A stretch of 64,000 nt of DNA, from assembly GCF_000972845.2 (NCBI RefSeq), contig NC_040013.1, positions 2,098,642 to 2,162,641 on the forward strand, read 5' to 3'. This stretch comes from Larimichthys crocea (lineage: Eukaryota > Chordata > Actinopteri > Sciaenidae). The notes beneath the pieces were generated by a model. That model worked only from the letters and a program-made list of their open reading frames with translations, was not told where the DNA came from and did no database searches. Of this stretch, positions 25,742 to 38,233 are shown in pieces. Position 1 is the first letter of the stretch. Each line of letters starts with the position of its first letter. A program made the position numbers and the translations under genes.

Positions 25742-28700
25742 CTACAGGTATGTGTCCTGCTCTGTGCTGCTAAGGCTTTGCGTGGATCGCTGCAAAGGAG
25801 ATTCTTTGGCGGGGTGAAGGTCTGTAGGAGGTGCTCGCTCCTGCTCCTGCTGCTGAGGTGAGTCTGTTTCAGTCTGTGGCACAGTCTCCGGGGGCTCGCT
25901 GCTGACTGGAGGCGGGGCTGGTGGGTCTGTAGGTGGGGCTGGTGGGTCTGTAGGTGGTGCTGGTGGGTCTGTAGGTGGGGCTGGTGGGTCTGTAGGTGGA
26001 GGTGGAGGCGGAGGGTCAGTGGGAAGAGAGTAAGGATTGGGGATCTCCTCGATGGGCTTGGATTTCTTCATGCTCTTCTTCTTCTTGCTCTTCTTCTCCT
26101 CTTTGCCCTTCTTGAGCTGCGAGGCGGGCGGAGGCATCTCGAGCAGGATGGTGGGGTTCTGCCGGAGGTCCTGGCGCCTCGGCGGCTCGGCCAGCATGAT
26201 GAGGCGAGCGCCGTGCATCCTCGGGGGCGATTTGAAGTTCAGCTCCCCGCGGTTCTTCTTCCAGCGCTTCAGCTGGGTGTGATTCTCCCTTTCCACGTCT
26301 CGCGCCGTCACCGGCACCTCCAGAATCTGTGGCAGGAAGAGACACGTCACCGGGTCAGAGCTCATTCATCTATAGCGTGCAGAAAACAGTATGTTCCTTC
26401 CATGTTTGATAATCGTGTTATAGCTCTGAACTTTGAGCTCGGTAAATGCCAAAGAGCTTGGGGCTGGTGCGGATGCATGGTCACCCACAGCCGAGACAAG
26501 CCTTCACATAAGAGGCCGGATTGTCAGCCTGAACAGAGACTCACACAAAGCTTGGCACAGGATCCAGACACTGACCAGCCAGCACTCGGCTCACTCTGTC
26601 TCTGTATCACTTCAACTCTCAGAGTCGCTGCTGTTTCCTCGACTGCAGCTCTGAGGAGCCATTGTTCACGAGTGACACGACACTCCGCGACATCATTAAA
26701 GGATTAATGCAGCGTCATGTGACTTCTTGTCATGAGCAAGGACTGTTCACATCTTGAGCAAACCTTAGGATGTGTCTGTGTACATTTATGGCTGATAACA
26801 GGACGTATGCACAACTTTACTTTCTCTGAATCTAATACTGGATCTAACACTAGCTCTGGCTATCTGTGATTGGACAGGCTGTGCAGGAAGACGTAAACAA
26901 AGACAAAATATCCTCCACAACCTCCAAATTTTGTGTTAATGCCTCGTTTCTTGTAACATTTTCTAAATAATCGACTGCATGATCTGTACTGTCTCTTTAA
27001 GGTAGAATAAAGTTGGTTATTTGAGCGGATAGAGACTCTAAACTACTAAGAACATCATAAATAGGAATGCACCGAAATGAAAATTTTCGGCCCAAACCGA
27101 ATAAAAATGAAATGGTTGGCCGAATACCGAAACCGAATATGAAATGCAGTTTTTTTACTATTGCATAAATAGCCTAGAATAAATTTGTAGACATGTTTTT
27201 TCAAAGAAAGTAAATGTTTATTTAATATCCTTCAAATATTCCAGTAGAATTTCCAGCTAGTATAATTATTATTTCATTCATACTGTTAGAAAGCCCATGT
27301 TGTTTTAATCACTGTTAATTTGTTCTTGAAAGAAATACTATTTAGTTTTATGATATTTCCGGTGAATTTCCGTGAACGCATCATAGTCATTTCGACGGTC
27401 ATTGAACGCACCTCGCATGTGTGAGATGCCGTAGTTTAGAGAGAAGTTTATAGCTCCGCTAAAGAGCAGTGTATGATGTATTTCTTGCCTTTTTTTTCCT
27501 CCTATATCCTGCATCGTGGGTTTATTGTGTGTGAATGAGAAAAGAATCAGCAACCCTGGCCAGATCACCGCGCACGTTGTTTCATTGCATCAATTGCGTC
27601 ACGCCACTATTCGGCCACTTCACCGAAAGCCGAAATGCACTTTTGGGCCATTTTCGGTGCATCCCTAATAATAAATACGTAATGTGTGACAGTTAATGAA
27701 AAGCTGCAACTGAAGAATGTCATTTGGGTTGTAGATTTCATCAAGCAGTGGATACGGAGAAATATGATGAAGATGGCCCCGCCTCCTATCGCTCTGTGCT
27801 CCAATGACAGTTGAGCAAACTTTCTCTATTTACATATGCATATTCACATGTAAGACTGCTCTTTTATATTTAGTCTCTTAACTTCTGCTGCTTAAAGATC
27901 ATGACGACATCGGCCACAGAAGAGCTGCATGTTTAGTAATAAATACTGCAGAGTGAGGCAGCTACAGAATTATGACTCATTATTAACTCGTGAACAGCTG
28001 TGTCCTGCCCTCGCCATCCTACAAAAACAATCCAGTTTGCATTACAGTGGTCCCTCGTTTATCGCGGGGGACACGTTCTAAAAATAACCCGCAATAAACG
28101 AAATCCGAAGTAAGTTTTATACATGTTTTAAGGCCGTAAAACTCCTAACCACACACTTTTATACACTTTTTTTTACATGCATTTTTCACAGTACTCCCTT
28201 AGTCAGGGGCGGACTGGGACAAAAAAATCGGCACTGGCATTTTGGACCAGCCCAGCCCACAACCAGGCGAATTTTTTTCTCTTGCGCCCTAGATGCGCTG
28301 TGCGCCCTGCGCTACGCGGGCTCACGGAGACTGCGCCCTGGGCGGCCGCCCGCATTGCCCATAGCTAAGACCGGCCTAACAGTGTGTTTGGGCTGTGTGA
28401 TCTACTGGGACATGTCGGCCCAAATAGCACGTCGGCCCACCGGGCAAATGCACGGTATGCCAGATTATCAGTCCGTGCCTGCCCGTAGTTAATCAGGACG
28501 CAGAACACAATGTGCGTTCATACTGTACAGTACACTGTAAAAAAAGCAAAATTACACTAAAAAAAAAGTGAACAGCGATATAGCGAGGGACGACTGTAAT
28601 ACACTATTAAATGTGCGGCTGAGGTTCTGACAGAGGCTTGCTCGACTGTGATTGGAGCACTGAGCGAAAAGGGGCGGGACTTAAGCATAGAAAATGCACA

Positions 28701-31700
28701 TTCTGCCGTTACCTCTCGGACCAGGAAGCTCTCCTGCATGTATCGAGGCTCGATGGCCCTGAGCAGCTCCATGGTTTCATACTGGCCCTGGCAGGCCTTC
28801 AGCTTCTCCCGGGTACCCAGCATGCATTTCAGCAGCACCAAACCCACACGGAAGATAATCTTCACTCCTGAGAGAGAGAGCAAAGAGCTATAATGAGTAT
28901 CAGAGTTTGTGTCCAACATCTGGCACCGCTGCATCTCCGGCACTATGAGCCATTGTGTTACCGTCGCAGAGGAACATGTCCCAGACACGCAGCACCGAGG
29001 CCCAGGGCAGCGTCCTGGAGAAGGCGCACATAAACCATTCAGTCATGTAGAAGATGGGGTCGATCTTGTGTTTCTCCAGATGTCGGAAGGCCAGCGGGGA
29101 GACGCGTCGCAGCAGAGCGAACAGGATCTCTCCGTCTAGCTGTATGGCTTCCTGAAAGAGACACAGGTAGGAAAGAGTCAACGGGAAAAAACAAAAGGCC
29201 ATTGTGCGTGTGCGGAGACTCATCCATTAAAAACAAATCAGTCAGTGTGTGATGTGGACGTCTTTTCAATTTGAAATGAATTGTACAAAAACAATAATGA
29301 CGAAACCTCCAGGCAAAATTGATTACACAAGATAGTTCAGTGAGCGAGTAATGCACCGCTGAATTATGTCTCTGACAGACTGACAACGCCCCGTCGGTTG
29401 GTTTCAACACCGACTGCATCACACTTAATCCTGCAGCAGCAACAACTCCAGTTTTTACTGCTATCACAGCGAAAGCCTCGTAAATTCATCTGGATTATAG
29501 TTCTTGCCAGATGAAATCAGAGTCTTTCTGCATTTCTGTCATCATGCATGCGTGCACACGTCGTACCAGGCCAGGACTGTAGTAACCAGGAAGATATTTC
29601 TCACAAATTTGGACCAGTCCCCAGAAGGCATCCTGTGGAAACACACACACAGATGATGTCAGGAAACTGAGCAGACCCGTTTCCACGTGTTTGCATGGAA
29701 GTCAGGTTAATACCGGAAATAACTACCCACTTTGTTTTCCTCACAACATTAAGGTTAGAAATCTGGATCCTCTACAGTCGTTACAGTCGGGTAATTTTAG
29801 CTCATGACTGCTCAAGCAGTTTGTTGAGAACTTTCCTCTCAACACATTCTATCATTTTGTAATTCTGAAGTCTACAAACTTGCTGCTTTACACTGAAAAC
29901 TCACAGGTCAGTTGATAATACTTACCTAGCCTAACAACAATGCTGGGAATGCTGGAACGAGCATTACGGCTTGAACTTCGCACAGTTAGTAACTTTCTCT
30001 CATTTACAGTATGAATTAGAGAGCTTCCAGAACCTGCATTCCTCAGGTCTTCTTGCACACAGCTTGATATTTATTTATTAAAATTATGGCTTAGAGTAAA
30101 ATACACGACAAAGCGGGGGTGTGCTTCAGGGTGTGGCTACCTTGTGATTGAAAAGTCATTCTCAGTGAGTCAACAAAGTCGAAAAACTCAAATAAAAACT
30201 GTCAAACTAGGCAGTGCTGGTCAAATATGAATCCCGGTCTGTTACTGCATTGACTAGTTCTCTCCCTAAACGTTTACAGAGACAGATTTTAGTTACTGAG
30301 CAAACCTCGAAACCTGGATTTAAAGAATTTTGTTGAAATATGACGACGTTTTATCGGAATTAGAGGCTTTTACATCTTCACACAAAAAAACTGTGGCCGC
30401 TGTCAAAACAAAAGTTAAGCTCCAGGATTTATCCCCAGGTGACATCATCTGTACAGCCTGTGCTCTTCAGCTTAAAAATAGCCCTGTCCAAGGTCACAGA
30501 TTAAAACAGGGCTGTAAACTATGATCAGGAAAGATCATACTTTATATATTTTAGGGTGGATTTCACAGAGACCAAAATACAAACAAGCCTTCAGACAAGC
30601 AATAACTCAACTGCCAAACAAAGCAGTGTTACCTCAGCGGGCATGTGCATGAGCAACACAGCAGCGATGGGAGCCTGAGCCTGGCAGTATCCCTCCTCTG
30701 GTCTGTACAGAGTGTAGGCCTTAAGAACACGGAACAGGTCCTGCTGCCTGTGGACGGTCAAAACGTCAACAGTTACACACAGATTGATCGTCAAACAGGA
30801 CTTTGGCATGTCGTGTCGCGTCACGTCGGACAGCCTCACCCGTGTCCTCCCCGTGACACAAACATCTCGTGGAAAGGAAACTGTCGATGGAGGTCTTTCT
30901 CGATCGTATCGAGCCACTTGGGGTCCCCGGGCTCGCTATCCAGCTCCTGACAAACACATGAAGAAGACTGTGAGACGCCTTTACACTGACAACACAAAGC
31001 ATTATCAGCTCTTAAACAAGCTGATCTAAAGCTGATCTAACAGTCAGCTGTGTTGTCTCAAACAAAGGGAAGTAACATGGTCACAGTTTCAGTTGAAATC
31101 GAAAGATACAGCTTAAGAAGAGTTAATGTGAAGAGGAAGTGAAAGAAACACCTCTCTGACCTGAAACTTTCCTTGGTTCTGCTCCTTCTTCATCTTCCCT
31201 CCTGACAGATACAGCCATGCACGGCCTCGGAGGGAAGGAGGGATTCCTTTTTGGCACCGCAGCCTCACCTGAGCCACAGAGGAACGAGGTTTTCATCAAA
31301 TAAATGTGATCATATCAAGCAGGACAACGGTTTACCACAAGCCAAGGCAGGCTTTATGTAAGCTGGTACAGTGTGTACAGTGGTAACAGCAGTGTGTCAC
31401 TTGGTATCGGTTCATTTTCTTGACTTCAGCGAGTTTAAGCACGTCAGATTATAAAAAACATCGACTCGTACTGACTTCACAGGTGTAAATAATGAAATAG
31501 ACACATGAACAGTCGTCATTAATGTTTATAGTGAGATCTAGTCAGACTCGGATTTAAAATCAGACAGACGGCTCTGTTATTTTTAGGTGATCAGGTCAGA
31601 TCTGTGTTTGTTTTGATCGCACACGTTCACCAGATCACCTTTACTCCTGTTACTGACACATGGGGTGTGTTTTCACCTGATTTTTTTTTTTACCTAGAGT

Positions 31701-34488
31701 TAGACGAAGAGATTAACATAGGCTCCAATATTTTCATCTCATACTGAATCGTATCGCAGTTTCATCTAGTGTTAGTTTGTCACGTTATGCTAATTTAAGT
31801 TTGTTGTTACTCATTAGTTAATAAACATTAGTGAAAATACTTGACGTGACTTTAACGTGTCACAGTAAAGAGCCGACTCAGCCTCTTAGCTGCCTTTTTT
31901 ACGGGATAGTTGCCGCTACAGATAAACATCAGCTTGGGTAAGATGTCCCAGCAGAGGTGCGGCTGTATACAGAATCACAAGTAGGGATGGGAATTTATAC
32001 GATTTTTACAATTCTGATTCCATTATCGATTCTGCTTAACGATTCGATTCTCTTACCGATTCTCATTTGGGAAAAAAAGGAGAACAAACAGTTTGATCAG
32101 CATCATCTAGAGGAGGTAGTGAACTGGAGCGAGTACTAGTACAGCTGCCAGACTCTCTCTCTCTCGTCATGGTCATCTTCTAAATGTAACGCCCTGTTGC
32201 CGTCTGTTTTGGTCAAATGCAGCCAAACTTTGGAGCGTTTGAACCGAGCAGGTGACATTGTTTACTACTGATTGCACTGCACGTGCGAAACTTGCGTAAG
32301 TTACGTGGCGTAATTAGTCTTGCTTGCTGGAATCGAGTGTGCGTAACTTCTTGTGTAAGTTACGTGATTCGTGCTTTCTGGAATCAATAAGCAAATCGTT
32401 TGATAAACTGCCAAACGATTCCATGGAAGTGAAACACACGGAACCGGTTCTCGATTCCCATCCCTGATCACAAGCCACTGAAATCCTTGCATCCTGACGT
32501 GTCGCTGACACCAGAGTTAGTTTGTTATTCTGAAATAAAACTGGCACACTTCCCCAAGGAGAGCAAGTCTGCTGTAAAGTCAATGTAAACTAACAGAGCT
32601 CGATAACGGATCAGAAACCGTGACTGTTGAAACCCAACCCACACACTATGCAAACCCTTCCCTCTTCTCCTGAGGCGCTTTTCACTCTGAAAGGCCGTCG
32701 TGCATTTGAGAACAGCTTATAGTTTAAACCCACGACACCTTTATTACATGGTTGTCTCGCAGGAAGTCAACGCGGACCCCACCCTGAATCTGAGACTGTC
32801 AATTTGTCACATGGGGCAATAAAGAGACGGGTCGTGTCCTGCCCTGCTGCTGACTCATGGAAAAGAGGTGAAGTTGCAGCTCCGTGCTGAATCGCTGAGA
32901 GCGTTTTTTTTTTTTCTCTCTCTCCTTCACAAAACCAGCTTGACAAGTGAAGCTGCAAAACAATGTGTCCACAAACGTCTTGTCCTTGTGCAATCAAATA
33001 GTTGAGCGGCACTGTTTGCCTTGTCTGTGCACGAAACCGCTCAGGAGTGAACAAGTTTCTAAAAACTATTCAGATCTAGATCATCCTGGTGCAGGACGTA
33101 CAAACTAAACTGACCTTATTGAATCTCTTGATCATCCACTTGTCCCAGTGGCTGAGCATGTCCAGCCACTTCACCTCTCTTTGCCTGAGGACCTCTGGAG
33201 GCACATCCTTAGCTCTGCAAACACACACACACAACATTAAATCAATATTAAACTTGAATCTTAGAGAAGTGAAAAGAGTTCATATTATCCAATAAAATAA
33301 AATTGGATCAACATAAGAAGACGGTTGCCTCTCCGTGGGAAGGGAGGGTGTGACATCTTTCTGCACGCTCCATCAGATCTGCGTGTGTGGCCGCCGCGAA
33401 AACCGGTCAAAAATAACAACTCCTACCTTTTTCTTTTTTCGAGGAGAGACTATAAAAAGAACAAAACTCAAACGTCGAGCCGATTTAATAGCAAAGCCTC
33501 GTTCGACCGCAGAGAGCTGCAGACCGTCCTGTGATGTACGCTCACTTCAAAACATTTAGAGAGAATGAAGGAGGGAAAAAAAAAGAAGTCTAACCTACGT
33601 TATGAATGAGGTCTGAAGCTTCACTATGCTGTGTCATTATCTCATCAGCACAGGCCTGTAATTGTAGGGTTCAGATGTCTTCAAAGAACTTCTTTTTTAA
33701 ACTCGGGACGGCCCTCTCTGAGTTAAAAAAAGGAGTCAGTGCAGCAGTACGTTATACTCCACTTTTTAATTACTGACAAACTGTGTAAGTTCTGTAAGTA
33801 AGTCCTCGGTGAGCCAAAAAAAGTTCGCCAATACTTCCAAAACACAACTTTCACTCACTCCTTCCACTATGTCTGTGTAAAAAATGTTTCATTCATTTAT
33901 TTAATGGGACCATGCACAGTATTAATTCGATTTGATTTGATGTACTGCATCTGCAGACACAATTACAGCACGATAACAAACAGGACACATAATACAAAAT
34001 ACAAAATACACCCACAGAGCTGAGTTTAGAAACAACAAAGGCCTTCTTAGGGGAAAACTTGCCTCAAAGCATGAATGAATGCATGAATTCAAATGTTATT
34101 TTTCCTGCAGAATAACTGCACAGTAAGTCATATTTAAAAATGAATGAAAGAGGATCACACCACATGTCTGTGTGTGTTTAAATCCATTTTATCCAGTTCA
34201 AGTTTAACGTGTTTCATAAAGTTTATTCTGTTATCTGACTTGAGATGTGAAAGAAAGAAAGGAAGGACTGTTTTTTAGATTTGTTCACGCATGATTGGTT
34301 TAGATTTGGTTACATTTGGTTTGTAATGTAATATTAATAATAATAAAAAAAAGAAGTGTGACAATGAAAACAAAATAGTTAGAGAACATTTGTACGCAAC
34401 TTTTATTGGTTTTTAAAATGTTAGTATTGGTCTGTAGAATAACTGCACAGTCAGTCATATTAAAGAGTGAATGAGAGAGGAGCACACC

Positions 34489-34524
<36 letters not shown>

Positions 34525-35371
34525 AAATGCATTTTATGTGTGTGTGTGTGTGTGTGTGTTTAAATCCATTTTAATGTGTGTGTGTGTGTGTGTTTAAATC
34601 CATTTTAATGTGCAGAGTGTGTGTGTGTGTGTGTGTGTGTAAATGCATTTTAATGTGTGTGTGTGTGTGTTTAAATGCATTGTAATGTGTAGTGTGTGTG
34701 TGTGTGTGTTTAAATGCATTGTAATGTGTGTGTGTGTGTTTAAATGCATTTTAATGTGTGTGTGTGTGTTTAAATGCATTTTAATGTGTGTGTGTGTGTG
34801 TAAATCCATTTTAATGTGTAGTGTGTGTGTGTGTGTTTAAATGCATTTTGTGTGTGTATGTGTTTAAATCCATTTTAATGTGCAGTGTGTGTGTAAATCC
34901 ATTTTAATGTGTATGTATGTGTGTGTTTAAATGCATTTTAATGTGCAGAGTGTGTGTGTGTGTGTGTGAGGCATAAATGACACATTGTGCCACGCAGCTG
35001 GTTGGACGCTCTGTCTGCAGACACACTGACACAACTTGTGCTATGTCCCCATCATCATCTTCATCATCATCATCATCATCATCTTCATCACACTAACTTC
35101 CACATGCCTGCTGAACATGCTCACAACTTTTAAATCTGACACACAAACACACACAAACAGAGACAGAAGTTAGGACTCACGACGCCTCCGTGTACTGCTG
35201 CGCCCCGCCGATGAATCCATACTTGTCGGTCTGCCTGTCGCTGGTGAAGCCGTTGATCTCCGAGTCGGATCCCAGCGAGCTCTCGTCGTCGATGTGGCTG
35301 CTGCTGACGGTCCGGATGCTCCGGATGCTCCGCGTGTCCGGCGGCTGGCGGCCGTTCTCCGTGTCGGCCAT
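25742..35371 (-). CDS. tbc1d10a: TBC1 domain family member 10A (EPI64-like Rab GAP)
   Basis: Nine coding exons, all GT-AG and in phase (538 codons plus stop): 35181-35371, 33115-33214, 31161-31268, 30840-30946, 30633-30747, 29567-29632, 28962-29151, 28713-28867, 25742-26326. The TBC domain runs from about residue 105 ([11 protein letters not shown]) to 310. Both catalytic fingers are present: I148-E-K-D-L-H-R154 (arginine) and Y189-C-Q191 (glutamine). The last exon codes for a basic and proline-rich tail with four TDPPAPP heptads, ending DTYL. Family knowledge: human TBC1D10A (508 residues) stimulates GTP hydrolysis by Rab proteins and binds the PDZ protein EBP50/NHERF1 through the same DTYL end, placing it in microvilli under the plasma membrane. 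The tail is the part that differs most from the human protein. The start is the only ATG in the exon frame and gives [21 protein letters not shown] matches the conserved N-terminal region. Identity is secure; paralogues TBC1D10B/C lack this combination with the DTYL end and this neighbourhood. Confidence 0.96.
25915..26012 (-). repeat. 21-bp coding minisatellite (TDPPAPP heptads)
   Basis: Within the last exon of tbc1d10a a 21-bp unit is repeated about four times, coding TDPPAPP. Its length keeps the reading frame, so copy number could vary between individuals without breaking the protein. Confidence 0.9.
27062..27667. mobile_element. Nonautonomous hAT element
   Basis: Ends TAGGAATGCACCGAAA and TTTTCGGTGCATCCCTA are inverted repeats with one mismatch and a length difference of none over the first 12 bases. 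The flanking octamers ATCATAAA (27054-27061) and ATAATAAA (27668-27675) agree at 7 of 8 positions, the 8-bp target duplication expected of hAT transposons. The element is 606 bp, in intron 8 of tbc1d10a, with subterminal copies of the TTCGGCC motif and no transposase frame. Confidence 0.85.
28045..28596. mobile_element. Mariner-type MITE, split by a nested element
   Basis: The left end CAGTGGTCCCTCGTTTATCGC and the inverted right end CAGTCGTCCCTCGCTATATC pair over more than 20 bases, and the element is flanked by TA on both sides (28043-28044, 28597-28598), as expected for Tc1/mariner. About half of its length is a later insertion at 28204-28485. It lies in intron 8 of tbc1d10a, 117 bp from exon 8. 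Confidence 0.8.
28204..28485. mobile_element. Element nested inside the mariner MITE
   Basis: A 282-bp insert begins CAGGGGCGGACTGG and ends CAGTCCGTGCCTGCCCG, imperfect inverted ends. It is rich in GGCCCA-type motifs and much more GC-rich than its host. The bases TAGT occur at both junctions, a possible short target duplication. The superfamily is uncertain; hAT-like is the best guess. Confidence 0.6.
31982..32466. mobile_element. Nonautonomous hAT element with perfect 8-bp TSD
   Basis: The 485-bp element starts TAGGGATGGGAAT and ends ATTCCCATCCCTG, inverted over at least 11 bases. It is flanked by a perfect 8-bp duplication ATCACAAG at 31974-31981 and 32467-32474. Subterminal ATTCGATT/CGATTCT motifs repeat near both ends. 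It sits in intron 2 of tbc1d10a. The intact duplication and ends suggest a fairly recent insertion. Confidence 0.92.
34490..34970. repeat. GT microsatellite interleaved with TTTAAATGCATTTTAA
   Basis: Some twelve runs of (GT)6-14 alternate with TTTAAATGCATTTTAATG or a variant (TTTAAATCCATTTTAATG), giving a compound minisatellite of roughly 30-50 bp. It is in intron 1 of tbc1d10a. Long minus-strand frames reading [11 protein letters not shown] are translations of the repeat. Confidence 0.92.
35041..35095. repeat. TCA trinucleotide microsatellite
   Basis: An imperfect run of ATC/TCA triplets in intron 1 of tbc1d10a, about 90 bp from the exon 1 donor. Confidence 0.85.
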
Positions 35372-35640
35372 GGCGGCGGAGCTAACGGGCTTAGCCGGGA
35401 TCAGCTAACGTCAGCGAGCTTGTTGACAGCCGCCCCTCTCCTCCTCCTCCACCTCCTCCTCCACCTCCTCCACCACCTCCTCCACCTCCACCTCCACCCA
35501 GAAAAAGTCAAAACTGCTCCGCCGCAGACTCAAACACCATCGACGCCATGATTTCTACACTTTGTTTTAAACTTTTTTCCCGCCGTTAAAAGTCTCTTTA
35601 GCCGTTAGGCGACCGTTAGCTCGGCTAGGCTAGGCTGCTA
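35372..35640 (-). promoter_or_regulatory. 5' UTR and probable promoter of tbc1d10a
   Basis: GC-rich and CpG-rich sequence directly upstream of the tbc1d10a ATG. It contains a 65-bp polypyrimidine tract (35435-35499, CTCCAC/CTCCTC units) whose minus strand reads GGTGGAGGTGGAGGAGG and could form a G-quadruplex in DNA or 5' UTR RNA. The transcription start cannot be placed from sequence. Confidence 0.5.
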
Positions 35641-35986
35641 AAGTTAGCTCTGAAACTAGTTCTGACAAACTAACTAGCAGGTGTTAACTAACCACGTTAG
35701 AGCTGGGGCACTAACTAGTTTCTCATGCTGTCGGTTAACGGCGTCGTCCCCGGCTCTGCTGCTGCTGTCATCCCCCCCCCTCGATGAGTGTGTTGGACAG
35801 ATTTTTCAGCCCCGGTTCAGCTCACCGTCCCGGGCTGGATCCTCCGTCACCTCCCCCTCTAGTGGCGGACTGAAGGAGGGACATGTCTCATGTCTGCTGG
35901 CTGTCTCAGTCTGTCCTCTGCAGTTCATCTGACTCATCTGCTTCAGAGCAAAGCCACTAAGTTAAACCCACAACTATTAAGTCTAG

Positions 35987-36110
35987 ACCAGGGATGTCCA
36001 AAGTACGGCCCGGGGGTCAATCACAGCCCGCGGTCAGACTTCATGCGGCCTATGAAATATTATTTATGGGCTTGTCAGATTCTGTATAGCTGCCAGATTT
36101 GTCTTTTTTA
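35987..36110. mobile_element. Left-end fragment of the hAT family seen at 38437
   Basis: GTCTAGAC followed by CAGGGATGTCCAAAGTACGGCCCGG and about 100 bases more match the left part of the element at 38437-39483, with an extra CACAGCCCGCGGTC segment. No right end is present. It is older or truncated. Confidence 0.6.
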
Positions 36111-36139
36111 GTTGACTAACTAAGTATTTGAACCAAACA

Positions 36140-36655
36140 TGGAGACTTGAGACTTAGTGACTTGACTTAACTTGACTTGACCCATTACAGGACTTGACTT
36201 GACCTATTACAGGACTTGACTTGACTTGACCCATTACAGGACTTGACTTGACTTGACCTGTTACAGGACTTGACTTGACCCGTTACAGGACTTGACTTGA
36301 CTTGACCTGTTACAGGACTTGACTTGACTTGACCTATTACAGGACTTGACTTGACTTGACGACCCATTACAGGACTTGACTTGACTTGACGACCCATTAC
36401 AGGACTTGACTTGACTTGACGACCCATTAAAGGACTTGACTTGACTTGACTTGACCTATTACAGGACTTGACTTGACCTATTACAGGACTTGACGACCCA
36501 TTACAGGACTTGACGACCCATTACAGGACTTGACTTGACTTGACGACCCATTACAGGACTTGACAACCCATTAAAAGACTTGACTTGACTTGACTTGACC
36601 TATTACAGGACTTGCCTTGACCTGTTACAGGACTTGACTTGACTTGACTTGCCCA
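36140..36655. repeat. ACTTG-rich minisatellite
   Basis: Dozens of GACTTGACTT runs alternate with GACCYATTACAG, making units of about 25-35 bp. The text just after it (GACTTACTTGTGACTTGCAC, GTGTGACTTGGTCCCA) is the conserved end of a dispersed fish element known for internal ACTTG expansions, so the array probably grew inside that element. Confidence 0.88.
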
Positions 36656-37199
36656 AGAAAAAAATACTTGGGACTTACTTGTGACTTGCACATGTGTGAC
36701 TTGGTCCCATGTCTGTAATTTGACTCATCTGCTTCAGAGCAAATCCACAAAGTAAATCCCCAACAATTAAGTCTAGACCAGGGATGTCCAAAGTACGGCC
36801 CGGGGGTCAATAAAATATTATTTATGGGCTGCTAGGATTGTCAGATACTGTATGGCTGCCAGATTTGCCTTTTTTGGTTGACATAACTAAGTATTTGAAC
36901 CTCTAAGGACATAGCTGCTGGTGTTATATATCAACTTCAACTTTATTTATTTATATAGCACCTTTCATACAGAATTGTAGCCCAAAGTGCGTCACAGAGC
37001 AGAGTAAAAATAGAAATAGACAGTTCTTAAGGTAACAGAGCAGCTGCATGAAAAACTAGAGATTAGAAAAAAAGTATAATATTAGTTATATGTTTTAAGC
37101 TTAAATGTTAACAGACTTTGCATTACTAAGACTTTACAGACTTAACAGACTTTACCCACTGCTGGCTTATATTAATAATTGTCTCAATGTCACTCCTGA

Positions 37200-37209
37200 N
37201 NNNNNNNNN
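37200..37209. other. Assembly gap (10 N)
   Basis: Ten Ns. Sequence on both sides is colinear with unit B (about 38920), so little seems to be missing here. Confidence 0.99.
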
Positions 37210-38233
37210 TGATTGATGCTGAGGATGTTTCTTAATACAGTTGGAAAGAAAGAGTACAGTATTTATTTATTTTCTCCTCTTCTTTCTCCTCCTCTTTCTT
37301 TCTTATCTCTTACTGTACTACATATTTTTCCTACTTTTGATGTTATATGTTGTGTAATAACCTAATCGCTTACTGTGACTACATCTGATATGGGTTGTCG
37401 GGGGGATAGTGGGATTCCAGTTGGGGTTCTCTTTTGTCTTGCCTTTTTTTTGTACTTCACTTTAAAGCAGACACTCTGACGTTATGTGAAATATTGTAGT
37501 TTTTGTACTGTCTGCAAAAACTCAATAAAGAAATTGGAAACAATGAATAAATAAATAAATGTTAACAGACTTTGCATTACTCATAAGTCATGTTTAAAAT
37601 GAACATGCAAGTTTAACATGTTCCATAAAGTTTATTCTGTTATCTGACTTGAGATGTGAAAGAAAGGAAGAACTAGTTTTTAGATTTGTTCACGCCTGAT
37701 TGGTTTAGATTTGGTTACATTGTAATTGTGGTAATTTTTTAAGATGTTAGTATTGGCCCCTGGGCATCTTCACAATTGTAAAATTAGACCTCTGGTCTAG
37801 ACTCTATGATGGGAAGTTCGGTTTTTTTAGGGAGCCAGATATTTGACTCAGCCCAAAAAAGAGCTTTCGGCTCTTCGCGTTACCACGTTATACCTTTCAT
37901 AATTCAGCCAGATTTGCCTGAACTGGTCGTTCATGACCGACACATCCCTACTGACTATCTCCGATGCTGTGTTTTTAATCACCTTACACATCAACACAAA
38001 GCCTCAAAAGTGGATTTTTAAATTCCTTTATTCAGATGAACAGACAATACAGGCTCTACATTGTCGTACAAGTTGTTATGATCTGAAGCCGTGCCTGTGA
38101 GTGTTACAGTATAATTCATTTAGCATTCTAACATTTAGGAAATTATACTCTTCACACAAATTTGCATTATATAATTGTCGTTAAACTAAAATAGCATGAC
38201 AGGAAGAGTGACACATCACAAGTCTTCGCAGGG

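Noticed and set aside
26213..26707. 164-codon plus-strand frame
   Set aside because: It is the antisense shadow of the last tbc1d10a exon and its intron.
34594..34840. His/Thr-rich and Cys/Val-rich frames
   Set aside because: Translations of the GT/CA compound microsatellite.
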